Assembly (NCBI GenBank): GCA_016715965.1
Contig: JADJXG010000002.1
Coordinates: forward strand, 1-50,161
Origin: Saprospiraceae bacterium
Lineage (GTDB): Bacteria; Bacteroidota; Bacteroidia; Chitinophagales; Saprospiraceae
DNA: 50,161 nt
Direction of reading: 5' to 3'
How positions within the stretch are numbered: position 1 is the first letter of the stretch; each line of letters begins with the position of its first letter. Shown here one piece after another: positions 1-6,940 of the stretch. The position numbers and the translations under genes were made by a program. The notes below the pieces were generated by a model that was not told where the DNA came from, ran no database searches, and worked only from the letters and a program-made list of their open reading frames with translations.

Positions 1-482
1 TATAGTGCGTTTAACACATCAAGACGCTCGTACTTTGAACCAATGTGATTATCGGTTACGAATCCTATTGGATATTCAATCTCTCTATACTTCTTGAAAT
101 CAATCACGAGTGGTTCTTCGTTTGGTTGAATTTCACGAGCGAGTTTAATTGAGTCTCCAACCTCATCAACGATAAGATTCATTGCCTTGAGTTCTGAAAT
201 CGCATCAATAATCTTCTTTGGGGAAACGTCAAAAACATCTGCAAGCTCTACCACCGTTTTCTTTTCTTTTTCAAGAACACGCTTCACCATATCTGGTAAT
301 CGTTCTCCAGTTCTTGTTGATTGTGAGTTGATTCTCTTGTTTGGGAGTTTATTACGCTTACAGAATCCTCTTACGGATTCGGGCTTCATTCCCAATTCTT
401 TTCCTAGTTCTTCGTAGGAAAGTTCTGGATGAGATAATATGTATTTTATCTTCATCTCGCGAGTCAATACTATCTTTTTCAT
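1..482 (-). CDS. HTH plus calcineurin-like phosphoesterase, N-terminal part (cut by window edge)
   Basis: Reads leftward from ATG at 482, preceded by a GGAGAC ribosome site, and runs off the window after about 160 residues. Residues 1-60 look like a helix-turn-helix (SYEELGKELGMKPESVRGF) and 65-110 like a second winged helix (VVELADVFDVSPKKIIDAI). Around residue 143 comes GFVTDNHIGS, which matches the first metal-binding D-x-H motif of calcineurin-like phosphoesterases. The complete gene at 36535-37671 sits at the same place in the other copy of the early region but has a different, coiled N-terminus, so the two variants share the catalytic type and differ in the front domain. The role is probably DNA processing, which is inference. 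Confidence 0.75.
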   Translation of the reverse strand, partial: MKKIVLTREMKIKYILSHPELSYEELGKELGMKPESVRGFCKRNKLPNKRINSQSTRTGERLPDMVKRVLEKEKKTVVELADVFDVSPKKIIDAISELKAMNLIVDEVGDSIKLAREIQPNEEPLVIDFKKYREIEYPIGFVTDNHIGSKYERLDVLNAL

Positions 483-514
483 TTTTTTGTCTCCTTGTTT
501 TAGTTGCTTTCATA

Positions 515-601
515 ATTATAACATTTTTTGTAGTATAATATATGTGCGGTATTTAAACATTTGTGCATTGTTCCTATATAGGACGTACTATGTTGCCGCA
601 C
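515..601 (-). promoter_or_regulatory. Leftward promoter and palindromic site ahead of the phosphoesterase
   Basis: On the minus strand TATAAT lies at 520-515, about 26 nt of leader before ATG 482. Upstream is an inverted repeat, GTGCGG at 544-549 and CCGCAC at 596-601, enclosing a perfect palindrome TCCTATATAGGA at 572-583, which could be an operator. The other copy has TGGTATAAT at the same place (37711-37703). The rest of 483-650 holds no gene that I can support. Confidence 0.45.
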
Positions 602-650
602 ATTTTAATAAGATTTTCCAGTTTCGGCTTGAAAATACTCGTAATATCAC

Positions 651-1112
651 CTATTCACTGGGTGATTTTTCGTAGTTCTCATTCAAAAACTTTGCGAATG
701 TTTGAACGTCTTGTTTATCGTCTCCAGAATCTGTTTGTCGCACATAAGTAAGTAATTCATTTGCGGTATCAATATCGGTTGCGTAAGGAATCATCAAATA
801 TAGTTTTGTAAATGTAACTCCTTTCAGGTCATTCTCTGAAAATCCAAGCTCAACTACCCATTTCTGATAATTCTTCCTTTTTTGGTCTGCGGTTGATGTT
901 GGCATACCAGTAATCTCTTCGGTAAATCGTTTCCAACTTGGTTTTATTGCTTCGTATTTTTCCCCACCAAACAATTCTTTGTAGAGTGCGTTTGAAAACA
1001 GTTCATTTAATATTCTTCCCTCGACAAAATAAACACGATTTTTTATTTCTTGAAGTTCCTTTAATTCGTGAAGTAGTGTTTTTGCTTTATTGTATCTCTG
1101 TTGTATTGACAT
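651..1112 (-). CDS. Conserved early protein, 153 aa, function unknown
   Basis: A soluble, mostly helical protein without membrane segments or signal peptide. It is clearly homologous to the product of 37704-38165: both carry SWKRF, EITGMPTSTADQKRK and QKW.VEL in the middle and LTKLY/FTKLYL.IPYA near residue 110. The conserved block could bind DNA or a partner protein, but I do not recognise the family. It overlaps the upstream zinc-knuckle gene (1087-1269), as its counterpart does, so the pair is translationally coupled in both variants. It ends on a short hairpin (ATCACC/GGTGAT) just left of the stop. Confidence 0.8.
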   Translation of the reverse strand: MSIQQRYNKAKTLLHELKELQEIKNRVYFVEGRILNELFSNALYKELFGGEKYEAIKPSWKRFTEEITGMPTSTADQKRKNYQKWVVELGFSENDLKGVTFTKLYLMIPYATDIDTANELLTYVRQTDSGDDKQDVQTFAKFLNENYEKSPSE

Positions 1113-1269
1113 CGTTGATTAAAAAACTTCCGTTTAGTTCGACCGGCATAAGGCAGAAAGGACATCCTAACACTCCATTAAAATACTTTGACAAAAACCA
1201 GCGGTTACAACGATTACAACAAAATTCATGCAACTCAAAATTATTGTTTTTCAGAATGTTCAACGTCAT
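1087..1269 (-). CDS. Zinc-knuckle mini-protein, 60 aa
   Basis: Contains CCNRC near residue 18 and CPFC near residue 36, a four-cysteine zinc-ribbon spacing, followed by PVELNG. The homologue at 38149-38328 keeps the start MTLNI, the R/GRWFL.K.FNGV.GCP.C core and PVELNG, which supports coding on the minus strand despite the short length. It overlaps both neighbours, typical of a tightly packed phage early operon. Such ribbons often bind nucleic acid or RNA polymerase; no specific function can be given. Confidence 0.78.
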   Translation of the reverse strand: MTLNILKNNNFELHEFCCNRCNRWFLSKYFNGVLGCPFCLMPVELNGSFLINDVNTTEIQ

Positions 1270-1603
1270 AAATTGTATATGCTGCGTCTATCAATCTTAC
1301 TAATCCCAGTGCCGACTCTTTTGCCATCTGTATTGTCTCATTAAACTCCTTTGAAAAGTTCCTGTTTGTTTCTCCGGCAGTGTGCGTTGGCTTTGGAAGC
1401 GATACATAAGTATTTGTTTTCCCGCCATACTCGCTCGTTTTTGTAGGAAACTCTCCTTCAAGACCAACCGCATCTACAAATCCTTTGTCAAACGAGAGGT
1501 ATTTCTTTCCATCTATCGTTACTTCCAAAAACTTCCCATCTTTATTCTTTCCCGTGTTTTCTTTTAACACCTTCACATTTTCTACTACCCCTTTAATTAC
1601 CAT
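1241..1603 (-). CDS. OB-fold-like early protein, 120 aa
   Basis: Begins MVIKGVVENVKVL and continues GKNKDGKFLEV, a run of short strands that resembles an OB-fold nucleic-acid binding protein. The homologue at 38306-38689 shares GI/VKVLKE..GKNKDGKF and EGL.G.FPT...Y.GK, with a more variable helical tail. A single-stranded DNA-binding role would fit the nearby helicase and nucleases, but this is inference from predicted strand pattern and context only. The gene overlaps both neighbours by a few bases. Confidence 0.7.
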   Translation of the reverse strand: MVIKGVVENVKVLKENTGKNKDGKFLEVTIDGKKYLSFDKGFVDAVGLEGEFPTKTSEYGGKTNTYVSLPKPTHTAGETNRNFSKEFNETIQMAKESALGLVRLIDAAYTIYDVEHSEKQ

Positions 1604-1844
1604 AATCTAATTTAACTTCATTATCTACGACCTTTTCTTCCATGTTTATTGGTTTATATGCCTCAAAAAACCATATTACCTTTTCTATAAATTGTTCGTC
1701 TGAAATTGCAGTTTTTGCATAAATCGCAATCGCTGTATCTACCGCCTTATTGAAACAAGCACCCTTCGCTTGTCCGCTCATTTTCATTTCAAGACCTTTC
1801 TTCGCACCACTTTCCTTTTCAAAAAATCTTTTTTGTTGTTCCAT
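1593..1844 (-). CDS. Small early protein, 83 aa
   Basis: Shares the motif FSKESGAKIGLE / FEKESGAKKGLE near its N-terminus with the product of 38670-38969, plus an acidic tail containing VDNEVKLDY (DDIKIEYE in the other copy). Otherwise the proteins diverge, including an aromatic block VIWFFEAY here and TLFFENVY there. No known domain. Its stop overlaps the start of the OB-like gene, the same order as in the other variant. Confidence 0.75.
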   Translation of the reverse strand: MEQQKRFFEKESGAKKGLEMKMSGQAKGACFNKAVDTAIAIYAKTAISDEQFIEKVIWFFEAYKPINMEEKVVDNEVKLDYGN

Positions 1845-1850
1845 ATTGTT

Positions 1851-2161
1851 TCATTGTTTCTTATTAAGGGTTTTGGCTAACCTTTTTATCTTATTTTTTA
1901 TGTTTAGTGATTTTTGTGTTTTTTGGCACCACCGACAAGGCATACACTCTTCGTCTATTATGTTCCCGCGCTTCACATACGCTGGAATACAAATTTCCCC
2001 AACGACCACCGCACACCTCACAATTACCAAGAGCAAGAGACATTTCCTCAATTTCTTTATCCGTCATTTCCTCACCCCATACTTTAGTCATATCCGTTTG
2101 CGCCATCATTTTCTTCGACTGGGTTTCCTTCTCTTACTAAGATTTCGTCATTTTGTTCCAT
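1851..2161 (-). pseudogene. Zinc-ribbon protein broken by two frameshifts
   Basis: Three pieces in different frames join into one sensible protein of about 100 aa: a start at 2161 (MEQNDEILVREGNP...DGANGYD), a middle with WGEEMTDKEIEEMSLAL and CEVCGGRW, and an end with CMPCRWCQ and a basic tail. The start and middle match the intact gene at 39187-39486 (DGENGYD, MTEEECVEMA). The second shift lies in a GGGGAAATTT run near 1995. Together the Cys pairs CEVC and CMPC make a zinc ribbon only if the frames are joined. Sequencing indels explain this better than decay. It is the first gene after the promoter at 2261-2289. Confidence 0.6.
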
Positions 2162-2260
2162 AGTGTTTTGGTTAGTGGTTTGCTTTCGTTCCAGTGGGCA
2201 ATTAAGTGTGTCTGGTAGCTCGTTTGTTCCTTACTCGCTATCGTTACACGCCACACTTCA

Positions 2261-2306
2261 ATATAAGCATATTTTAATGCGGATTACAAGAGGAAACTGT
2301 GGATAA
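2261..2306 (-). promoter_or_regulatory. Early leftward promoter with DnaA box
   Basis: Minus strand: -35 TTGTAA (2289-2284), 17-bp spacer ending in TATGC, -10 TTATAT (2266-2261). A perfect DnaA box, TTATCCACA, lies 8 bp upstream (2306-2298) inside the last codons of the nuclease gene. About 100 nt of leader precede ATG 2161. The whole stretch from about 2163 to 2320 is repeated nearly unchanged at 41528-41680. Confidence 0.75.
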
Positions 2307-2828
2307 CTTTGAGTGGAAATCTGACAATGTTTTTACTATCAAATCCCACCGCTCCTCACTTGGTTCAAATGGAATGTGTTTCCAATCGAATGGTGTTTCA
2401 AAAATAGTGTAGAAAACAGGTAGTTTGGTGGCTCGGTGCTCGCACTCCAACTGATATTCATATTTCGTATAATCCCCACTCACTATATATTTACATTCTT
2501 CTACTCTATTCTTAAAAACAAAGTCTGGTTTTACCACTAATACAAAATCTTCAATCTGTAATTCGTATTTCTTGTTCCACTCGTGGGGTATTTTACTGTA
2601 TTCAAGTGTTTTTTTATAGAGTTCTTCGAGTGCGATTCCCGTCAATACATTTCTGCAACTCTGTAAATTCATCTCTGATTTCTCAAAGAAATTCTCTGGT
2701 GTCAGCCACCCACCAAGAATTGACTTCACATCAGAAGCCCAATAATGCCCACGCTCTCGCGTTCTTGGTTCATCAAATACCCTATTCGCCAGATTCTTTA
2801 TCAGTTCGTTCTTTTTCATTGTATCCAT
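2274..2828 (-). CDS. Cas4/RecB-like PD-(D/E)XK nuclease
   Basis: 184 aa. The core has VVKPDFVFKNRVEECKYIV around residues 100-118, where the D of PDF and the E-x-K of EECK fit the PD-(D/E)XK active site, followed by YEYQLECEHRAT, which resembles the Q-x3-Y-type motif IV of RecB/Cas4 nucleases. The homologue at 41632-42177 keeps all of these (PDFVLKDRVEETK). Probably a 5'-3' or end-processing exonuclease used in phage recombination. Its start overlaps the end of the second nuclease gene, suggesting they act together. No iron-sulphur cysteine quartet is apparent, so it is not a classic Cas4. Confidence 0.75.
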   Translation of the reverse strand: MDTMKKNELIKNLANRVFDEPRTRERGHYWASDVKSILGGWLTPENFFEKSEMNLQSCRNVLTGIALEELYKKTLEYSKIPHEWNKKYELQIEDFVLVVKPDFVFKNRVEECKYIVSGDYTKYEYQLECEHRATKLPVFYTIFETPFDWKHIPFEPSEERWDLIVKTLSDFHSKLSTVSSCNPH

Positions 2829-3189
2829 GCAATTCCCGTGCTATTCGTGCGAATGTCTCTGGAGACATCGCAACCACAGCACCCGACCTTTTCTCTCCCC
2901 TTTCTTGACGAACAATATAGCAAATACTTCCCCACTTCCCATATTGTTTTCCTTTCTCATCGTGTTCCTCAACTATGTTTATCACGTTTGGGTGAGCCAT
3001 CTTTTTTGATTCCAGAAAATAATTATCAAGGAAACACTCTCCACCTCCTCTCCGCACTACATCGCCGAACAGTATCTTTTTTCCCGCTTCAGCACCTCCA
3101 ATGCGAACATAGTTCAATCCCGTTATTTTTGAAAGATAATCTGCGAACTCCCGCTCCCCGGCTCCTCCCTTGTCGTTATTGTATCCCAT
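2782..3189 (-). CDS. Resolvase-like/VRR-type nuclease, 135 aa
   Basis: An N-terminal helix with GEREFADYLSKITG, then IGGAEAGKKILFGDVV and FLDNYFLESKKM. The order E (helix), GD and E-x-K is the pattern of small PD-(D/E)XK nucleases such as Holliday-junction resolvase-like and VRR-NUC proteins. The counterpart at 42155-42547 is about 70% identical by eye and keeps every proposed catalytic residue (GEVEF, GDVV, LESKKM). It overlaps the next nuclease gene by 47 bases in this copy and 23 in the other. The exact substrate is unknown. Confidence 0.68.
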   Translation of the reverse strand: MGYNNDKGGAGEREFADYLSKITGLNYVRIGGAEAGKKILFGDVVRRGGGECFLDNYFLESKKMAHPNVINIVEEHDEKGKQYGKWGSICYIVRQERGEKRSGAVVAMSPETFARIARELHGYNEKERTDKESGE

Positions 3190-3346
3190 ATTTTTTTCTA
3201 TCCTCTTTGTCTATTTTTCTCAACCGCATTCTTTCTTCCGCACTCTTGTATGAGCATTCTTCACACAACACAGAAACGTCTCCGTGTTTCGTTCTCCTAT
3301 CTCCAAATTCTTTTTTACACCATCTGCAAATCATACAAATTGCCAT
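3176..3346 (-). CDS. Zinc-knuckle mini-protein, 56 aa
   Basis: I start it at ATG 3346 (MAICMICRWCKKEFGDRR), which overlaps the end of the upstream gene by 16 bases, rather than at a longer upstream start that would overlap that gene heavily. Cysteines are at CMICRWC and CEEC, followed by a very basic tail. There is no counterpart between the same genes in the other variant (42541-42747), so it is an accessory gene of this arm. Confidence 0.65.
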   Translation of the reverse strand: MAICMICRWCKKEFGDRRTKHGDVSVLCEECSYKSAEERMRLRKIDKEDRKKYGIQ

Positions 3347-3597
3347 CGTTTCTTCTTTTCTTCCGCCTCTTTTTCTGCAATAAATCTTGGCATCGCAAAA
3401 TATAGTTCCGCTATAGTGCGTGGTTTTTTCCACTTCATAATCCATTCCGCACCACCAATAATGTCCTCATCAGAATACATATCCATAAGTTTTGCCGCCC
3501 AAATATAACGCGAACGCGGGCTATCGGCAAGTTCTTCTACCTCCCAAATCTCTTTTACGCCGTCTATAATCGCTTGTATGTATTCTTTTTTTGTCAT
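3331..3597 (-). CDS. Conserved early protein, 88 aa (MTKKEYIQAII family)
   Basis: Helical protein beginning MTKKEYIQAIIDGVKEIWEV, with GGAEW and LYFAMPRF blocks and a basic end KKRWQF. The gene at 42744-43007 is plainly homologous (YSDEEIIGGAEWLKKH, KRRWQF). The order differs between variants: here it lies downstream of the 69-aa gene, in the other copy upstream of it. Function unknown; position between the helicase and the nucleases suggests a replication accessory role. Confidence 0.78.
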   Translation of the reverse strand: MTKKEYIQAIIDGVKEIWEVEELADSPRSRYIWAAKLMDMYSDEDIIGGAEWIMKWKKPRTIAELYFAMPRFIAEKEAEEKKKRWQFV

Positions 3598-3806
3598 TAT
3601 TCTTGATAATCTTCGGTTACAATTCCCTCTTTCCTCTCGTTCGACAAAAGTATTCGGTAGTCGGGGTGTTTTTCCGTTTCTTTGTGTCCATTTTTGAACA
3701 CCACAATCTTTACTGGTCTTCCATTCACGATAATCTCACCAGAAAAATATACTTCTCCTTTGGGGCTTTTCTTCTCCCACAACACACCAACTTTTTGATT
3801 TTTCAT
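3597..3806 (-). CDS. Small phage protein, LWEKKS...YFSGE family
   Basis: 69 aa with VGVLWEKKSPKGEVYFSGEI followed by NGRPVKIVVFKN and PDYRILLS. This short beta-rich pattern is common in phages of many hosts and has no assigned function. The homologue at 42547-42741 has FGALWSRKN, GGELIINGEKIKIVCFK and PDWDILV. It abuts the helicase gene start-to-stop, with only 1-4 base overlaps, so it is co-translated. Confidence 0.78.
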   Translation of the reverse strand: MKNQKVGVLWEKKSPKGEVYFSGEIIVNGRPVKIVVFKNGHKETEKHPDYRILLSNERKEGIVTEDYQE

Positions 3807-4564
3807 AATTCTATAAATGTTTTATTGTTGTAATCGTATTCGACCTTTACATATCCCAACTTACCACCGCGTCTGTTTTTGTCAATGTATATCTTGCTTC
3901 TGTTACTCCATTTGTGTTCTCCATCTTCGTCTTGTTCTTTTTCTTTAAGTCGCACAATAAACATAACTCCAAAACTTTCTCCCGCTATCATTTGTGAACC
4001 CCGTAGATTGTCAAGTGATGGTCGTGTAATGTCTTGTGTTTCTTTTTTGAGGTGGGTAATGAGAAACAGTGTTATATTTTGGCGTATTGCCATTTCTTTC
4101 AGATAACGCATAACATAATCAACAACTTGAACCTGACTTGATACCGCCACATTCGTGAGATATTGGAGGTGGTCAAGCATCACAATCCTAGTTCCATATT
4201 CTTTCTTCGCTTTCATTATCATACTTTCAAGCCACATCATTCGCTCTCCAGACTTTGCTCTCGTTGGGATACTTTTTGGAAGATGGAAGAGTGGAACATC
4301 GTCACCAAACATTTCCATGAACGATTGTGGTTCCATTTCGCACGAAAACCACATACAGGGGTAGGTTTGCGCGAGGTCTTTTGTAAGTGATATGAGGAAC
4401 GTGGTTTTTCCTGCTCCGGGAAATGCACCGAGCGTATAAATCTCACCTCCGTAGAAACCACCAAAAATGTCGTCAAGTTTGGGGAAGTTCTGGAAGTGCA
4501 TCTTCTCTCTCGGAGGGAGTTTCTTTATTTCCTCGTTGAGTTCGTGTGATGTTATTATTTTCAT
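3803..4564 (-). CDS. DnaB-like replicative helicase / RecA-fold ATPase
   Basis: 253 aa. Walker A GAFPGAGKTT near residue 48, Walker B RIVMLDHL near 125, and a sensor block LFLITHLKKE near 170, followed by SLDNLRGSQMIAGESFG, a hallmark of the DnaB C-terminal domain and its phage relatives. There is no N-terminal DnaB domain or primase, so it is a short, stand-alone RecA-fold motor. The first two thirds are identical to 43004-43765, whereas the last third has drifted, so a recombination boundary falls near 4125 (about codon 147). It begins after a conserved hairpin leader. Confidence 0.85.
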   Translation of the reverse strand: MKIITSHELNEEIKKLPPREKMHFQNFPKLDDIFGGFYGGEIYTLGAFPGAGKTTFLISLTKDLAQTYPCMWFSCEMEPQSFMEMFGDDVPLFHLPKSIPTRAKSGERMMWLESMIMKAKKEYGTRIVMLDHLQYLTNVAVSSQVQVVDYVMRYLKEMAIRQNITLFLITHLKKETQDITRPSLDNLRGSQMIAGESFGVMFIVRLKEKEQDEDGEHKWSNRSKIYIDKNRRGGKLGYVKVEYDYNNKTFIEL

Positions 4565-4590
4565 ATTTTTGTAAATCGGTTCTTACTCAT

Positions 4591-4636
4591 ACCCCCAACA
4601 CATTAGCGCGTATTACTCTCGAAGTATACGTTGGGG
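4591..4636 (-). promoter_or_regulatory. Hairpin leader before the helicase gene
   Basis: CCCCCAAC at 4591-4598 pairs perfectly with GTTGGGGG at 4629-4636 around a 30-nt loop that itself holds a GTAT/ATAC inner stem. It lies in the 86-nt gap between the zinc-knuckle gene and the helicase start (4564), the only real gap in this part of the operon. It has no U-tract, so RNA processing or translational control is more likely than termination. Identical at 43793-43838. Confidence 0.5.
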
Positions 4637-4650
4637 GCATTGCAAAGAAT

Positions 4651-4848
4651 CTATTCAGCCCTCTTTGTCCTCTGCCGGTATTCAATGTGCATAAAAGGAA
4701 ACTTTTTTCTCGCCTTTGACGCCTTACTGAACTTTCTATCACAATCCGAACAACAATTTCCAAGATTTTCGTGTTCTCTTTCTGTGTGTGAAAATGGTTT
4801 TCTACAAAAAGCGCACAGTCCATCTATCTTTTCAATATTTCCATTCAT
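4651..4848 (-). CDS. Zinc-ribbon mini-protein, 65 aa
   Basis: Cys pairs CAFC (residues 12-15) and CSDC (about 33-36) with an intervening HTEREHENLGNC segment and a lysine-rich C-terminal half (KFSKASKARKKFP). This is a typical treble-clef or zinc-ribbon nucleic-acid binding layout. Start overlaps the stop of the upstream zinc protein as ATGA. Present unchanged at 43852-44049. Function unknown. Confidence 0.72.
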   Translation of the reverse strand: MNGNIEKIDGLCAFCRKPFSHTEREHENLGNCCSDCDRKFSKASKARKKFPFMHIEYRQRTKRAE

Positions 4849-5039
4849 TTAGTTTTTAGTTCTAGTATAAACTTCCTCTTACACATCGCACATTGGTAGC
4901 AATTTTCGGTGCTTGTTTTCGTTTCGTCTCGCGTGAGATGGTACAGTTTGTGCTTGTTAGACTTTTCTGGGTAGAAATCACACCGAATATCTGGAGGAAA
5001 CCACCTAAAATCCTCTTCGTTGTATATCAGTTTATCCAT
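4845..5039 (-). CDS. Zinc-ribbon mini-protein, 64 aa
   Basis: Acidic, aromatic N-terminus (NEEDFRWFPPDIRCDFYP), then LYHLTRDE and a C-terminal CYQCAMCKRKF. The CxxCxxC cluster plus C19 could bind zinc. It overlaps the next gene by four bases (ATGA), and its identical copy is at 44046-44240. No recognised family. Confidence 0.7.
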   Translation of the reverse strand: MDKLIYNEEDFRWFPPDIRCDFYPEKSNKHKLYHLTRDETKTSTENCYQCAMCKRKFILELKTK

Positions 5040-5202
5040 GTATTTTTATCGTACTTCGTACCTTTTTACATCCATAGCATATCTGCGTGAGTGCGTCGTG
5101 AAACGTGGAGTAAATCGCCTGTTGGGTATGCCGTCCTTCGCAGTCTTGAATGTGTTTCCGCACTTCTTCTTGTGTTTCGCAGTGTTCGTATTCTAGTGTC
5201 AT
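5032..5202 (-). CDS. Small early protein MTLEYEHCETQEEV, 56 aa
   Basis: Starts at ATG 5202, overlapping the stop of the Ala-rich gene (ATGA). It contains HIQDCEGRH and ICYGCKK, so four Cys/His candidates for a metal site. The last residues differ from the other copy (44247-44402) because of one extra T in a TTTTT run: here the frame continues to 56 aa, there it stops at 51 aa. One of the two is presumably a sequencing error. Confidence 0.65.
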   Translation of the reverse strand: MTLEYEHCETQEEVRKHIQDCEGRHTQQAIYSTFHDALTQICYGCKKVRSTIKIHG

Positions 5203-5992
5203 ATTTTTTCGTAAACATACAAGACTCCATCGACATCGCCAAGCAATCCGTATCCTTTTGCCACACTTCCATTCTTTCTTTATGTGTATTCTATGTTTCG
5301 ACTCAAAATTCCAGTTAGATACGAGTGCTCTTGAATATAGAGCGGCATCCCCAGCGGCAGCCCAAGCGGCAGCCCAAGCGGCAGCCCAAGCGGCAGCCCT
5401 AGCGGCAGCCCAAGCGGCGTCCCTAGTGGCGTCCCTAACGGCAGCCCAAGCGGCGTCCCTAGCGGCGTCCCTAGCGGCAGCCCCAGCGGCATCCCTAGCG
5501 GCGTCCCTAGCGGCAGCCCCAGCGGCATCCCTAGCGGCATCCAAAGCGGCAGCCCCAGCGGCATTCAAAGCGTCATCCCGAGCGGCATCCTCAGCGGCAG
5601 ACCGAGTCTCAAATAATTTCCACTTTTTTTGGCTTTCCGTCTGGTTTCAACCATGCTATTGATTTAAGCGTTTCAATCCATCCCTCAACATCGTTCCACC
5701 ATTTAGGATGCGGAACCTCCTTCAAGAGTCTTGCTCTCCTTACCACACACTTATCACCATACCACGAAATTATATCCTCTACCTCTGCTTCGTAGTTTGT
5801 GCATCCCAACCTGTACCACATAAAAGGTTTCTTCGTGAGATGAAGTCCGCGTTCGCAAATCTTCAAATCTCCCTTTACCTCGTGCCATTCTCCAGGAATC
5901 CATTTATTGCCTTTCTTGGTTGGTAACGACCACTTCAAATCCCCACCATGACAGGACCTTCCATCTACGAGTATTTTATAAAGTTTATCCAT
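5199..5992 (-). pseudogene. Ala-rich 12-bp repeat protein with phage N-terminal domain, frameshifted
   Basis: The N-terminal 125 residues (start 5992) contain GGDLKWSLP, GEWHEVKGDLKICERGLHL and CTNYEAEVEDI, a small domain related to the front of the repeat protein at 6032-6934. A run of AARDAA/GAAA/WAAA units encoded by a 12-bp AGCGGCAGCCCA-type repeat follows (about 5340-5600 on the plus strand), then NWNFESKHRIHIKK. Reading frames break near 5618 (after DGKPKK) and near 5275 (after HIKK); the other copy is intact at both places and broken elsewhere, so the joined protein of about 264 aa is the likely true product. The helix-forming Ala repeats suggest a rod; role unknown. Confidence 0.65.
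5336..5600. repeat. 12-bp tandem repeats in the Ala-rich gene
   Basis: About 22 degenerate units of AGCGGCAGCCCA, AGCGGCGTCCCT and AGCGGCATCCCT. Because the unit is a multiple of 3 and lacks stops, open frames appear on both strands here; only the minus-strand Ala frame connects to a real domain. Confidence 0.8.
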
Positions 5993-6031
5993 AATTTAAA
6001 ACGATTCTTCGACTAACTTTTTTTTGTGTTC

Positions 6032-6934
6032 TTATTTACACTCAACAAACTTACCACCCCTTAATTCATAGAATACATCCTCTTTTATTTTCTTTCCATC
6101 TATCTTTTCAGCGCGTACACATATAGGCTTATCATTTTCCCATTCAGCGAGGACAATCCAACTTCCAACTTTGCCTTTTGCGATGTTCCTATAACCAATA
6201 CCCACAACAACACTATCCTTACCACCGCTTTCGAGCTGAGCGTAGTCTCCTGATGAAGCGAGCTTAGCGGAGTCTCCTGATGAAGCGAGCTGAGCGTAGA
6301 CTCCTGATGAAGCGAGCTTAGCGTAGTCTCCTGATGAAGCGAGCTTAGCGGAGTATCCTGATGAAGCGAGCTTAGCGGAGTCTCCTGATGAAGCGAGCTG
6401 AGCGTAGTCTCCTGATGAAGCGAGCTGAGCGTAGACTCCTGATGAAGCGAGCTTAGCGGAGTCTCCTGATGAAGCGAGCTTAGCGGAGTATCCTGATGAA
6501 GCGAGCTGAGCGTAGACTCCTGATGAAGCGAGCTTAGCGTAGTCTCCTGATGAAGCGAGCTTAGCGGAGTATCTATTGTCTATATTTGAATCATCCTCTT
6601 TATTTTTTGTCTTGCAAATATCAAGCAAAAAATTAACTGACGCATTTACAAAACTTTTCAAGTCGAGTTTAGACTTTATCGTGATTTTATTACACACTCT
6701 CTTACTGTCATCGCTCTTCTCCTCACTTATATCTTTTGCCTCGACTTCAGCGAAATTACAATCCGTTAAATTATAGTAGTTCAGCACATCGAGCGGGTTT
6801 TCACAGAAATGAAATCCACTCTTACATAATTCAACCTTACCTTTGTGTTCGTATGTCTCTCCTTCTTTATACTGGAACCCATTACACTTGAAATCTTTAT
6901 CAAATGCCTTGAACCCTTTCATTGTTTTTTTCAT
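6032..6934 (-). CDS. DUF7666-like phage protein with LASSG nonapeptide repeats
   Basis: 300 aa. N-terminus MKGFKAFDKDFKCNGFQYKE, CKSGFHFCENPLDVLNYY and FAEVEAKD is the widespread phage domain that I would place in or near DUF7666. Residues about 120-235 are 12 units of the type DYAKLASSG / VYAQLASSG, a flat beta-solenoid-like repeat (27 bp each). The end, GIGYRNIAKGKVGSWIVLAEW, is the usual cap of this family. It is the first gene after the early promoter and its ATG lies exactly 6 nt from the -10, so the mRNA should be leaderless. In the other variant this locus holds a different repeat protein (45391-46524). Confidence 0.85.
   Translation of the reverse strand: MKKTMKGFKAFDKDFKCNGFQYKEGETYEHKGKVELCKSGFHFCENPLDVLNYYNLTDCNFAEVEAKDISEEKSDDSKRVCNKITIKSKLDLKSFVNASVNFLLDICKTKNKEDDSNIDNRYSAKLASSGDYAKLASSGVYAQLASSGYSAKLASSGDSAKLASSGVYAQLASSGDYAQLASSGDSAKLASSGYSAKLASSGDYAKLASSGVYAQLASSGDSAKLASSGDYAQLESGGKDSVVVGIGYRNIAKGKVGSWIVLAEWENDKPICVRAEKIDGKKIKEDVFYELRGGKFVECK
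6237..6573. repeat. 27-bp tandem repeats (LASSG units)
   Basis: Twelve units of a 27-bp repeat starting CCTGATGAAGCGAGCT, varying mainly at AGCG(T/G)AG and at the base before it, which switches K/Q and Y/S. Variation is confined to the same codon positions in all units, so it looks like slippage plus selection. Confidence 0.85.
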
Positions 6935-6940
6935 AATTCA

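Noticed and set aside
1980..2005. -1 slippery site GGGAAAT in the 1851-2161 gene
   Set aside because: The frame needed is +1, not -1.
5150..5662. Plus-strand Ala-rich and Leu/Pro-rich frames in the 12-bp repeats
   Set aside because: Same reason; no unique flanking domain.
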